Of a DNA stretch of 64,000 nt, positions 1 to 13,200 are shown piece after piece. The position numbers and the translations under genes are program-made. Within the stretch, counting starts at the first letter, position 1. Every line of letters starts with the position of its first letter. Source of the stretch: Odobenus rosmarus divergens (lineage: Eukaryota; Chordata; Mammalia; Carnivora; Odobenidae); assembly GCF_000321225.1 (NCBI RefSeq), contig NW_004450380.1:3794926-3858925 (forward strand), given 5' to 3'. The notes under the pieces were generated by a model. It was not told the origin of the DNA. It saw only the letters and a list, made by a program, of their open reading frames with translations, and did not search any database.

Positions 1-127
1 GAGCCCCGCATCGGGCTCCCTGCTCCGCGGGAAGCCTGCTTCTCCCTCTGCCACTCCCCCTGCTTGTGTTCCCTCTCTCGCTGTGTCTCTCTCTTGTCAA
101 ATAAATAAAATCTTTAAAAAAAAAAAA
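1..127 (+). mobile_element. Can-SINE, 3' part, cut by window start
   Basis: SINE body from gagccccgcatcgggctccc to the CT-rich region and the (aaat)n/poly(A) tail. Its 5' head is outside the window. Confidence 0.9.
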
Positions 128-129
128 TA

Positions 130-925
130 ATAATAATGTTAGGTCAAAAAGCCAATCCCAGCAATTCTACTCCTGGGTGTATCCTTGAGGGGAATGAGAA
201 ATTGTTTTCCCCAAAGCATATGTACAAGAATGTTCATAGCAACATTATTCATAATAGTCAAAACCTGGATACAAACGAAATGTCCATCAATAGGGGAATG
301 GATAAATGAATTGTGGTATATTTTCTACAATGGAATCCTACATAGCAATGAAAAAGAGCTGATACATTACATGAGAAACATGGCTTAGTCTCACAGACAT
401 AGTCATTTAGATGAAAATCAATATAGTTAGGCAAAACCAATTTTTAGTGGCAAAGGTCAACTTCTTTTGGTGGGTGTAAAATCTAGGAGGAGGGTACAAG
501 GGAGCTTTCTGGGTTTTGGAAATGTTCTATATCTTGACCTGGGTGGTAATTACATAGATATATATACATATAAAAATTCACCAAGCTGAACATTTAAGAT
601 TTGTGTACTTTATATAAGTAAAAATTATATACTTATATCACTTAAAAAAGAACAAGATCCAAAAGATAGTATAATATTTTACCCTTTTTGTACATTTCAA
701 AAAAAAAGAGTGCCACTAACTAATAATATTCATAAGTGATAAAACAAGAAAGGGTGAAAAAGGAAAGGGAGCAAGGGACAGAGAGGGGATAAGCAAAATT
801 TAAGACGGTGGCTACCTCCAAGGGGGGCATAGCACAGAAATACCAATTATTTCTTGGGTTGGGTGGTGAATTTACTGGTGTTTTCAGTTTTATTAAAAAG
901 CAATAAGTTTAAAATAAAATATATA
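130..925 (+). mobile_element. Old L1 (L1M-type) 3' end
   Basis: Contains the ORF2-end/3' UTR sequence with cattattcataatagtcaaa and tgtccatcaataggggaatgg typical of old L1, in plus orientation. The last 250 bases are weaker. Confidence 0.75.
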
Positions 926-1055
926 GGCGGGCCAGGTATGAGCCAATGAGTTCATGAGTGGGTCATGAACCAAGGGCTATGATTAATCTGATTGTTTTTA
1001 AATTTCTGAGGTCATTTTTACGGCAGAAATAAATACCCATGCACCAATTATTTAC

Positions 1056-1210
1056 CTGATAACGTTTCCTAAACTGGTTAAACTTAAGTTAACTCGTGAT
1101 CCTTCCTTCAGTCTGTCTCCTTCAGATCCTGAAGATTTCTGCCTTTCACTTCCTGCTAAATCCACCAAATTAATACTGGATTGCTTGGTGAGGTCGCTGT
1201 CTAGGAAAAC
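1056..1210 (-). CDS. KIF28: KIF28 coding exon 6 (switch II)
   Basis: This exon is 155 nt, entering at phase 0 (acceptor CCTATAG|GTT) and leaving at phase 2 (ATCAG|GTAAAT). It encodes [20 protein letters not shown], the switch II motif DLAGSE, then an [16 protein letters not shown] stretch as in other kinesins. It contains no ATG near its start and was found from the motifs. The next exon lies left of the window. Confidence 0.93.
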
Positions 1211-4200
1211 CTATAGGAAAGTGCCACAAGTCACGCTATTAGAGTGGTAGCAGGCTACATATGAAATCAATCTAGTTCACACTTTAAAACATTTTTTCTA
1301 ATTGTACATCACACTCAAAATTATATATTAAAATTTACAAATTAAAAGGCTACCTTCGGGGCACCTGGGTGGCTCAGTCGGTTAAGCGCACGATTCTTGG
1401 TTTTGGCTCAGGGCATGATCTCAGGGTTGTGAGATCCAGCCCTCTGTCAGACTACCTGCTGGTGAAGGAGCCTAAGATTCTCTCTCTCTACCTCTGACCC
1501 TCCACCCCTGCTCACTCTCCTCTCTCTCTTTCTCTCTCTCAAAAAAAAAAAAGACCATCTTCTTTACAATGACATTTCACATTAATACATCATAAGGCCT
1601 AAATGTCTCAGTTGCTCCTTCTCAATTTTGCAAAGCTATTTCCAGTGGTATATTAGATACCAATTACTGCTCTAGTATTTCTGTGATCAAACGTTTTAAG
1701 TAGAAAATACTGGGAAATCTGCAAAATAAGGAACTGTTTGGAGCAGTGTGGTCATGCAGGGAGGGGAAAAGAATGTAGATTTTAGAATGTGACAGATCCC
1801 CTTGCTGGTTACGTGACTGTGAGAACTAGCTTTTCAGAATTGCAACTGTCTTAGTTGGAAAACAGGGATCACAGCATATTATTGGGGTGTTAGGAGGGTA
1901 ACAGATAAGAGAAGTAATGGTTCTCACCACGCCCAGCATACAGTAACAGGTGTTAATATCATTACTGACACTAATACGCAGAGTGTAATGCTAGATCTCT
2001 ACACATATTTTTTCAGTGGATTTCTTCCCTTGCCTCTAAAACATCAAGTTAAAAAAAGGGCAAAGCATATAGAAAGTTTATGAATGTTACTAATGTAAAA
2101 TCATCCGAATAGTACTTAAAGTTTATAAAGTTCTTTATTCTCTTACTTAAAAAAAAAAAAAGATGTATTTATTTGAGAGAGTGTGCACGTGCATGCATGA
2201 GTGGGGTGGGAGGGGCAGAGAGAGAGAGAGAATCTCAAGCAGACTCCCCACTGAGTGTGGAGCCCCACACGTGGCTCAATCTCATGACCCTGAGATCATG
2301 ACCTAAGCCGAAAGCAGGAGTCAGACGCTTAACCGACTGAGCTACCCAGGGGCTCCTATTTTTTTTTTACTTTTAATTGAAGTACAGTTGACATGCAACA
2401 TTACATTAGTTTCAGGTGTACAACATAGTGATTTGACAATTATATATGTTACAAAATGCTCACCTGTGGTGAGTGGAGTTACCAAATGTCTCCATACGAT
2501 GTCATTACAATATTACTGACCGTATTCTCTATGCTGTACTTTTCATCCCTGTGACTTACTTATTTTTTAACTAGAAGTGGATACATCTTAATCCCCTTCA
2601 CCTATTTCAGCCATCCCTCTAAACCCTCCCCACTGGCAACCACCAGCTTTCTGAATTTATGAGTCTCTTTCTATTTGGGTCGGTTTGTTCATTTGTCTTG
2701 TGTTTTAAGATTCCACATACAAGTGAAGTCATATGGTATTTTTCTTTTTCTGACTTATTTCACTTAGCCTAGTACCCTCTAGGTCCATCCATGTTGTCCT
2801 GAAAGGCAAGATTTCATTCTTTTTTAAAGGTAAGTAATATTCCATTGAGTATACATACCATATGGTATCAGTGGACACTTAGGTTATTTCTCTATCTTGG
2901 CTATGGTAAATGGTGCTGCAATAAATACAGAGGTGCATATATCTTTTTCAAATAGTGTTGTCATTTTCTTTGGGTAAGTATTCAGCAGTGGAATTACTGG
3001 ATTGTCATGGTATTTCTATTTTTAATTTTTTGAAGAACCTCCATACCGTTTTCCACAGTGGCTGCACCAGTTTGCATTCCCACCAACAGTGCATGAGGGT
3101 TCCCCTTTCTCCACATCCTCGCCCACACTTGTTATTTCTTGTGTTTTTGATTTTCACCATTCTAACAGGTGGGAGATGATATTTCATTGTGGTTTTGATT
3201 TGCATTTCCCTGGTGATGAGTGATGTTGAGCATCTTTTCATGTATGTGTATCAGTCTTTGGAACAATGTCTATTCAGAAGCTCTGTCCAGTTTTTAAATC
3301 AGACTGTTCCTTGTTTTGATTTTGATGTTGATTTGTATAAATTCTTATGTATTTTGAATACTAACCCCTTAGTGGATATGTCGTTTGCAAATACCTTCTC
3401 CCATTCTGTCGGTTGCCTTTCCATTTTTGCTGATGGATTCCTTTGTTGTACAAAACCTTTTTATTTTGATGTAGTTCCAACTGTTTATTTTTGCTTTTGT
3501 TTCCCTTGTCTAAGGAGATATATCCAAAAAAATATTGCTAAGACTATCTGAGTATTTACTGCCTATGTTTTCTTTTTTCTTTCTATAGATTCAGTTATCA
3601 TTTTTGGTCTTTAATCCATTTTCAATTTATTTATTTATTTATTTTTAAGATTTTATTTATTTATTTGACAGAGAGAGACACAGCGAGAGAGGGAGCACAA
3701 GCAGGGGGAGTGGGAGAGGGAGAAGCAGGCTTCCCGCTGAGCAGGGAGCCCGATGCAGGGCTCGATGTGGGGCTCGATCCCAGGACCCTGGCATCATGAC
3801 CTGAGCCGAAGGCAGACGCTTAATGACTGAGCCACCCAGGTGCCCCTTGAATTTATTGTTGTGTATGGTGTTAGAAAGTGGTTCAGTTTCATTATTTTGC
3901 ATGTAGCTGACCAATTTTCCCAACACTATATATTGAAGAGATTGTCTTTTCTCCCATTGTATATTCTTGCCTTTTTTTTTTATAGATTAATTGACCATAA
4001 AAGTGTGGGTTTATTTCTGGGCTCTCTATTCTGTTGCATTGATCTATGCGTCTGTTTTTGTGCCAGTACCATACTCTTCATTACTGTAGCTTTGTAGTAT
4101 AGTTTGCAATTCCTCCAGCTTTATTCCTCTTTCTCAAGATTGCTTTGGCTATTTGGAGTCTTCTGTAGTTCCATATAAATTTTAGGATTATTAGTTCTAT

Positions 4201-7200
4201 AAAAAATAGTATTGGTATCTTGATGGGGATTGCATTGAATCTGTAGGTCGCTTTGGATAGTATAGACATTTTAACAATATTTGTTCTTCCAATCCATGAG
4301 CATGGAATGTCCTTCCATTTATTTGTGTCTTCTTCAATTTCTTTTATCAATGTCTTATAGTTTTCAGAATACATTTCTTTTACCTCCTTGGTTAAATTTA
4401 TTGCTGGGTATTTTATTCTTTCTGATAGAATTGTAAATGGAATTGTTTTCTTAATTTCTTTTCCTGCTAGTTCATTATCATTGTATAGAAATAGATTTTT
4501 GTGTATTAATTTTTTATCCTGAAACTTTATTGATTTCATTTATTAATTCTAATAGTTTTTTGGTAGTCTTTAGAGTATTCTATGTATAGTATCATCTTAC
4601 CTACAAATAATGAAAATTTTAATTCTTTTGTACTTATTTGGATGCATTTTATTCTTTTCCATGTCTGATTGCCTGATTCCTTTGGCTAGGACTTCCAGTA
4701 CTATGTTGAATAAAAGTGGCAAGAGTGGACATCCTTGCCTTGTTCCTGATCTTAAAGGAAAAACCTTTAGTTTTTCACCATTGAGTATGATGCTAGCTGT
4801 GGGTTTGGCACATAAGGACTTTATTATGTACATTGAGTTGTTCTCCTTAAATCCACTTTGTTGAGACTTTTCACTGTGAACATATGTTAAGTTTTGTCAA
4901 ATGCTTTTTTCTGCATCTATTAAAATAATCATATGATTTTTATCCTTCATTTTGTTAATGGTGTATCACATTGATTGATTTGCAAATATTGAACCATCCT
5001 TGCATCCCTGCAATAAATCCCACTTGATTTGTGGGGAATGATACTTTTAACGTATTGTTGAATTTAGTTTGTTGAAGACATTTGCATCTACATTCATCAG
5101 GGATATTGATCTGTAATTAATTATTTATTTATTTTTTGCATCAGGGTAACGCTGGCTTCATAGTGTGAATTTGGAAGCTTTCTTTCCTCTCCTAATTTTT
5201 GGAATAGTTTGAAAAGGATATTAACACTGCTTTAAATGTTTGGTAGAGGGATGCCTGGGTGGCTCAGTCGGTTGAGTGTCTGACTCTTGATTTCGGCTCA
5301 GGTCATTACTCAGGGTTGTGAGATCAAGCCCCTCAAGGCTCCGTGCTCAGAGGAGAGTCTGCTTGAGATTCTCTCCCTCTCCCTCTGCCCCTCCCCCAAA
5401 TCATGCTTGCTCTCACGCACACACTCTCTCTCTCTAAAATAAATAAATCTTTTTAAAAAAAATAAATGTTTGGTAGACTTCATCTGGGAAGCCATCTGGT
5501 CCTGTACTTTTGTTTGTTGGGAGTTCTTTGATTACCAATTCACTTTTGTTACTGGTAATTGGTCTGTTCAGATTTTCTATTTCTTCCTGATTCAGACTTG
5601 GAAGATTGTATGTTTCTAGGAATTTATCAATTTATTCTAGGTTGTCCAATTTGTTGGTTCATAATCTTTTGTAGTTGTCTCTTATAATCCTTTGTATTTT
5701 TTTTTAAGATTTTTTTATTAGAGAAAGACAGCACGAGAAGGGGGAAGGGTAGAGAGAGAAGCAGACTCCCTGCTGAGCAGGGAGCCTGATGTGGGACTTG
5801 ATCCCAAGACCCTGGGAACATGACCTGAGCTGAAGGCAGATGCTTAACCGACTGAGCCACCCAGGTGCCCTGATCCTTTGTATTTCTGTGATGTCTGTTG
5901 AACTTCTCTTTAATTTCTGATTTTATGTATATGGGCATTCTCTCTTTTGTTCTTAGTGAGTCTGGCTAAAGGCTTATCAATTTTTTTATCTTTTCAAAGA
6001 ATCAGCTCTTAATTTCATAGATATTTTCTTTTTTTTAGCCTCTATTTCATTTATTTTAACTTTGATCTTTATTATTTCCTTCCTTCTACTAAGTTTGGCT
6101 TTTGTTCTTTTTTTAGTTCCTTTAGGTATAAGGTTAAGTTGTTTATTTAATATTTTTCTTGTTTCTTGAGGTAGGCTTGTGTCTATAAACTTCCCTCTTA
6201 GAAGTGCTTTTGCTCCATCCCAAAGATTTTTTAAAAAGATTTTATTTATTTGAGAGAGAGAGAGAGCACACGAGCAGGGGAGGAGCAGAGGGAGAAGGAC
6301 AAGTAGACTTCCAGGTGAGTGCAGAGCCTGATGCGGGGCTTGATCTCAGGACCCTGAGATCATGACCTGGGCCAAAAACAAGAGTCAGATGCTTAACCAA
6401 CTGAGCCACCCAGGCAGCCCTGCATCCCAAAGATTTTGAACCATTATGTTTCTATTTTCATTTGTCTCCATGAATTTTTTAAGGTATTTATTTGTTTGTT
6501 TATTTGAGAGAGAGAGGGAGGGAGAAAGGGAGCACAAATGGGGAGAGGAAAGAAGGAGAGGAAGAGAGAGAATCTCATGCAAACTCCCTGCTGAGCACAG
6601 AGCCCTACACGGGGCTCGATCTCATGACCCTGAGATCATGACCTTAGCTGAAACCAAGAGTCAAATGCTTCAATGACTGAGCCACCCAGGCACCCCAGTC
6701 TCCATGTATTATTTTATTTCCTCTCTGGCGTCTTTGTTGGCCCATTGGTTGGTTAGTAGCTTGTTGTTTAGCATCCACTTGTTTGTGTTTTTTTCCAGTT
6801 TTATTCTTGTAATTGATTTCTAGTTTCATACCATTGTGGTCAGAAAAGATGCTTGATATGATTTCACACTCCTTATGTTTATTGAGGTTTGTTTGGTGGC
6901 CTAACATGAAATCTATCCTGGAGAATGTTCCATGAACACTTGAGAAAAATGTGTATTCTGCTGCTTTAGGATGAAATGTTCTGAATGTAGCTGTTAAGTC
7001 CATCTGGTCGCACGTGCCATTCAAAGCCACCATTTCCCTGTTGATTTTCTGTCTGGATGATCTGTCCACTGACATGAGTGGGGTGTTAGAGTCCCCTTCT
7101 ATTATTATATTACTGTCACTTTCCCCCTTTATGTCTCTTAATATTGGCTTTATATATTTAGGTGCTCCTATATTGGGTGCGTAGAGATTTACAGTTGTTT

Positions 7201-10200
7201 ATCCTCTTGTTAGATTGATCCCTTTATCATTATGTAATGCTCTTCTTTGTCTCTTGTTACAGTCTTTGTTTTATTTTTTTAAGATTTTTATTTATTTGAG
7301 AGAGACAGAGAGAGCACGTAGGTGGTTGTGGGGGAGAGGGAGCAGCAGATTCCCCGCTGAGCAGGGAGCCTGACGCAGGGCTCGATCCCAGGACCCCGAG
7401 ATCATGACCTGAGCCAAGGCAGATACTTAACCAACTGAGCCACCCTGGCACCCCACACTCTTTGTTTTAAAGTCAGTTTGTCTACCCTAGCATTTTTTTT
7501 TGCCTCCAATTGCATGGAATATCTTTTCCCTTTCAGTCTGTATGTGTCTTTATGTCTGAAGTGAATCCCTGTAGGCAGCATATACGTGGGTCTTGTGTTT
7601 TGTTTTGTTTTGTTTTGTTTTTTTAATCCATTCAGTCACCCTATGTCTGCTTTAACATTTCTTGTAAGGCTAATGTAGTGGTAATGATCTCCTTTAATTT
7701 TGTTTGTCCTGGAAACTTTTTTTTCTTAAGAAAGATTAGCTAGTTTCAAAGACCTTTTTTATTTATTTATTTGAGAGAGAGAGAGCACAAGCAGCAGGGA
7801 GCAGCAGAGGGAGAGGGAGAAGCAGACTCCCCACTGAGCAGAGAGTCCTTGATCCCAGGACCTCGAGATCATGACCTTAGGTGAAGGCAGATGCTTAACC
7901 GCCTGAGCCACCCAGGCGCCCCTGTTTTGGAAACTCTTTATCTCTCCTTCAATTCTGAATCATAACCTTAATGGGTAGAGAATTCTTCATTGTAGGTTTT
8001 CTCCTTTCCGTTCTTTGAATATATCATGGCATTCCTTTCTGGTCACGTTTCTGCTGAAAAATAAGCTGATAGCCTTATGGGGTTTCCCTTGTATATAGCA
8101 ATTTGCTTTTCTAATATTGCTGTCCTTTAGATTCTCCTTCTATTATTAATTTTCAATATTTTAATTATTATGTGTCTTAGTGTGGAGTCCCTTGGGTTCA
8201 TCTTGTTTGGGGCGCTCTGTGATTCCTGGACCTGGATGTCTGTTATTTTTCCCCCAAGGTTAGGGAAGTTTTCAGGTATTATTTCTTGAAATACATTTTC
8301 TGCCCCCCCCCCCGCCTCTCTTTCTGGGACCCTGATAATGCAAATTGCTTAGCTATGATTAGTTCTTTTTATATTCCTATCTCTTTGTTGAAGTTCTCAC
8401 TGAGCTCATCCACTCTTCTCTCTAGTCTGTGGAGCACCTGTCTCACTTGGAACTCTATCAGGCAGATTGCTTATTTCCATTTTGTTTAGTTCTTTTACTG
8501 ATATTTTGTCTTGTTCTTTTGTTTGGAACATATTTTCCTGTCTCCTGATTTTGTCTGACCCTTCATTTCTTTCTGTGTACTAGGTAGGTTAACTGTATCT
8601 CCTGGGCCTGACAGTAGTGGCCTTGTGTAGAATGCATTCTATGGGGAGCCCAGCAGCACAATCCCCCTGGTCATCAGAACCAGGTGCTTCAGGGATATCT
8701 ATTGTGTGGGCTGTGTGCACCCCCTGTGTGACTGGCTGCACCTGCTGTGGGTGTGCTGATGGGCAGAGCTGGCCCCCAAGACAGCTTGCTGAGAGGCCCG
8801 ACTGTAGCTGCTGCAGGTGTGCTGGTGGTCAAGGCTGGCTCCCCTCCTCCTTGGGGAAGGACTCTCTTTGACGGGGTGCCTTCAGGGGTGGGTGGGTGAG
8901 GCACATCCACAGCGAAACACCAGGCAGGGCAAACAGTGTTAAGAAGGTGGATGGAGAGTGTCAGAACTGGCTCCCACAAGGACTGACCAGCTAGGCAGAA
9001 GAAGGTTGAGAAAAATAGCACCTTCCAGAACTCTTGTTCCTACAAGAGCTCCTACATATCTCTGATCCTTTGGCACATGCCCTGAAATTAGTCACTATAT
9101 CTTCTTCATGTATAACCCAGGCACTTCTAAACCACTGTTTCTGTGCTGGGTCTCACAGTGCGGGATGTAGTGTGCTGGCCCTTTAGGGGTGGACTGTCAA
9201 TTTCTTATAGCCCTCCACCTCTCCCAGAGTTGAGTCTGCTGATTTTCAAAGCCCAGTGTTATAAGGCTTGTCTTTCTGATGCAGGTCTCCAGGGCAGGGG
9301 GTGCCTGATGTAAAGCTTGAAACCCTGGCTCCTCAAGAAATACCTTGGTGCCTGTGATATCCTTCTTGCTTGAGGGTCGCTATGCCTGGGGTTTGGTTTC
9401 CATCTAGACCTCTGCCCCTCCTACCCTTCTCATTGTGGGTTTCTTTTTACGTCTTTAGCTGTGGAAGAGCTGTTCTGCCAGTCTTCAGGTCGTTTCCAGA
9501 GTGAGTTGGATTATGCATAGTTGTCTCTGTGTGTCTGTGGAAGGAGGTGAACTCAGAGCCTTCTCTGCCATCTTCCCAGTCATCCTCCAAAGTTCTTTAA
9601 AATGCAGGTCCTTCTTTAAGCTTCCCAGCACTCCTGCAGAATAGCTATTTGTCTCATTTTGCAGAATAGGAAACTGAGACTAAGGACGAGTAAGTTATTT
9701 CCCGAAGTTTCAAAGCTGGTAAACAGAGTTAGATATAGCCCAGTGTTTTCCCACTATTCCTGGTTAGAGCAGGGTAATCTTCATTTTCACCATTCTGTCT
9801 ATTACTAGGGATGTGGCTTAGGGAACAGAGATGGTGAAATCATAGTTAACTGTAATGCTTACCCAGGCTTTGTAAATAACTATTTAGAATCAAACTGATG
9901 ATGATCTAGAGTTTATTCTCTGATATCTACCAAGAAGTATGGAGGAGAAAAATGTGCTCAGTTTTTTCAAAAATTCTAGTTAGTGGAGAGTTACATGGAT
10001 TAGCTAGTTTCAAAGACCTTATCTTGCGACTTCCAAGTATTGGAAAGGTAGTTCAGTATCTGGTGGTTCTCTAGGCTCATGGATCTGAAAGCTGGTCATC
10101 ATCATCCTGGGGAGCCTGGGTGGAGCAGGGATGTGGGGAGGTAGGAAAAGAGAAAGTGCCTCACTTTCTTCTGTTTCTGACCCCATAGCCCATGGTTGGA

Positions 10201-13200
10201 AGTAGCCACCTTAATCCATAGGTCAAATCTGAAAGGATTCCATAGTACTCACCAACTCATGCCACTGGAAACCCTTCCCATGGATCACGCTTAGTGGGAA
10301 ACTGGGACAGCAGCCTTCCCACGAGTCTCACCTGCTTGAACTGAATGGTGATAACCATATGAGACCGGCTGCTGCTGGCGTTCATGTTGGTCGATGCTGT
10401 GGTCCTTATTTTTGTCCCTTGTTCCATCAGCCTTTCAATCTGTGCATAGTTCTCACAGGGCACTGACTTCAGGCCATCCACATAAAAGCCCAGCTGTTGA
10501 TCTTCTCTTACTTTTAGTCCCCCAGGTTTCTTGGTTCTAGATAGCAAGTCTCTTATCTGTGGAAAAAAGAATAAATAATGTAAACTTCAGGAAGGCAGAG
10601 ATTTCTATTTACTTCACTGTTACACCTAACACCTACACTTCTGCCTAGAATATATTAAGTGCTCAATTAAAACTTATTAGATGAATGAATAAATGTTAAA
10701 TTTCTGTAGGCACCAGACAAGCTCACTATTTAGGTAAATAAGAAATAGGGGAATGGCAAACAGGAGGGAAACCTGTTGTAATAAGTGATGTAAATAAAAA
10801 CTCAGTTCTAGTATTTTCTAGTACCTAGAGCGCTTCAACCAGCCTGTGAACTCCCTTTGGGTGGGACCAGGGCTTTTTACTAGTAGATCCTGACATAGTT
10901 CCCATCGTAGAAGAGGCACTCAGTGAATGATTTTTGACAGAACAGTGTAACCAGAGCTAGGCTAACAAATAATGTTTAATACATCACATGTAGGATGCTG
11001 CAGATCTGCTTCTGCAGCAGGATAAAATATTGGAGTAGGTATGCACAGGTGTCTGGCTTTTAACAGGTGCTTCTAAAACATTTGTGCTTGAAACTTTTAC
11101 TCTTTTATTGACAAACATTTGCCTAGAAATCTTATTAATTATTTTGTTTGATTAGCAATTCCTTTGTGGATAATATAAAAATACACTATCCTAGCCCCTC
11201 TCTGAATTATCATAAATTCTCTATTACAAAGTAATTTTGTAATCTCGGTCTTATTTTACCGAGAACAGTGATAAATGAAAATAAAAATAAATAGTAGATA
11301 GTAACTGCTTACTAATGTAAGCAGAAGGCATGGTCTGCCTAGGTGAGATCATGTGCCCACAAAAGCCACCACCCTGAACTCTCTACTTCCAATGGAAACT
11401 AATTCAATCCAAACAGTATTTGCTACAGTCAAACCTAATGGGAGAATATGGGTGATTCTTTGGATCTTATTATTGGAGATTTGTGAGATGTCACACCTAG
11501 ACCATGGCGTTGGGTGAAAGCCCATGTTGCCTCTCATCCAAGAAAAGCCACCTCTGACAAGGCCAACTAGGTCCTACTGTGGGATTCTGGTAGAGCCAGA
11601 GGCCCCAGAGGGGTGGCCGGTGTTATATGGTGCAGAGATGTCTGGACTGGGAGCCTGAAGACCTGGGTTCTCAGTCCTGGTTCTGCCTCTAACCTGGGAG
11701 TGCTTTGGAAAATCTCTTACTTTCCCAGTATTCATAATGGTAGGGGTGGTTTAAATTATCTCTGAGATCTCCCCCAGCTCTGGTATTCTACAGCTTTTCA
11801 TCCTAGAGCCAAGGCAAGATCACAGACTGAAGTTTGGGCAAGCCAGACTAAGACAGTGGACATAAGGTGACAGAGATAAGGAGACATCAAAACAGAGACC
11901 ACTTCTGGTGTAGCTAGGAAGCCTTTCCTCTAACATGCAGATTGTTGGAAGGGGCTTCTAAGGCTGACGATAGGACTGAGTAAGGCTTATTAGAAAAAAG
12001 CTGAGTAGATTTATCTGGGTGGAGTGGAAGTATGGGCGTCCAGAGACAAGAGTGGATCCTGGTGCCGGGACCCTCCATGTTGTGCCTGGAGATCAAAATT
12101 GGTGATTGTCACAAGACCTTCACTCACCTGGGCTTTCCTGAGAATCCCCTAACTCTGCCTCTTTTTGACACACATTCAAATGCAACTTCACTCTGCTGCT
12201 AGAGAACTCTTCTAGAATCCCAATCTATAGGGATTTCCCTATAAAACCCTCCATGGATTCTGTACTGCCTCTGGGACAAAGTCCCTTTACTTCTGGCAGA
12301 CCCCCACCATGTATCCAACTCTGGCTACACAGGGTACTGACTGTTCCTTTAAATGCCATGCACTTTCATGTATTTTTGGACTGGTTAAAACTAATCCTGC
12401 CTAAAGTGCCCCTGTCTGTGCCCCCAACCCTCCAGCTGCCTCACCAAACTCCTACACATTTTTCAAGGTCCAGTCTAAGTCCAGCATTGAACATTGCTGC
12501 CAAACATCCCAGGTAGTCATGTATTTCGTCCTCTCTGCCCCTTGCTCTTCACCATTCATGGCACACATGTCATACATCACTGTCTGGGGAGGGTGTTGTA
12601 GCTCCCACTAGACTCCTTCATGGCAGGAATTAAGTCCAAGGATTAACTCATCCTCAGATGAGCAGAGAGCCCTACATGGGGCTCGATCCCAGAACCCTGG
12701 GATCACGACCTGAGCCCAAGGCAGACGCTTAACCAACTGAGCCACCCCAGGATGTCCAGTGTTCTTATTTTAGAGATGAGGAAACCGAATTCCATACAGA
12801 CTATCATCATAAACAGATTTCAGAAGGGAGACCACAGTGAGATGCCCACCAGAACTTGGTAACAAAGGAAATTAAATTGTCCTCCCAAAGAAGTCATTGG
12901 TACAAAATAAAGGAGTCACACTGTCTTTCAAGCCTTAGCAACTTGAAAGAAATAGAAACTTGATTAGTGACCTTAACAGAAGAACCCACTTGGAACCCAC
13001 AACTATATGGTCAATTAATCTTCGACAAAGTAGGAAAGAATATCCAATGGGAAAAAGACAGTCTCTTCAACAAATGGTGTTGGGAAAATTGGACAGTGAT
13101 ATGCAGAAGAATGACACTGGACCACTTTCTTACACAATACACAAAAATAAATTCAAAATGGATTAAAGACATAAACGTGAGACAGGAAACCATAAAAGTC

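Larger units (their letters stand above)
2127..9599 (-). mobile_element. Near full-length L1 with 11-bp target duplications, interrupted by SINEs
   Basis: The 3' UTR starts with a T tract near 2360, ORF2 reads on the minus strand from about 3000 to 7900, ORF1 is around 8150-8600 and a GC-richer 5' UTR runs to about 9588. Matching aaagttcttta copies at 2127-2137 and 9589-9599 bound it. ORF2 is broken by many stops; its recognisable fragments are the reverse-transcriptase/C-terminal region (4081-4539) and the endonuclease region (6644-7075). Eight Can-SINEs lie between the duplications. It is oriented in the sense of KIF28. Confidence 0.88.
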
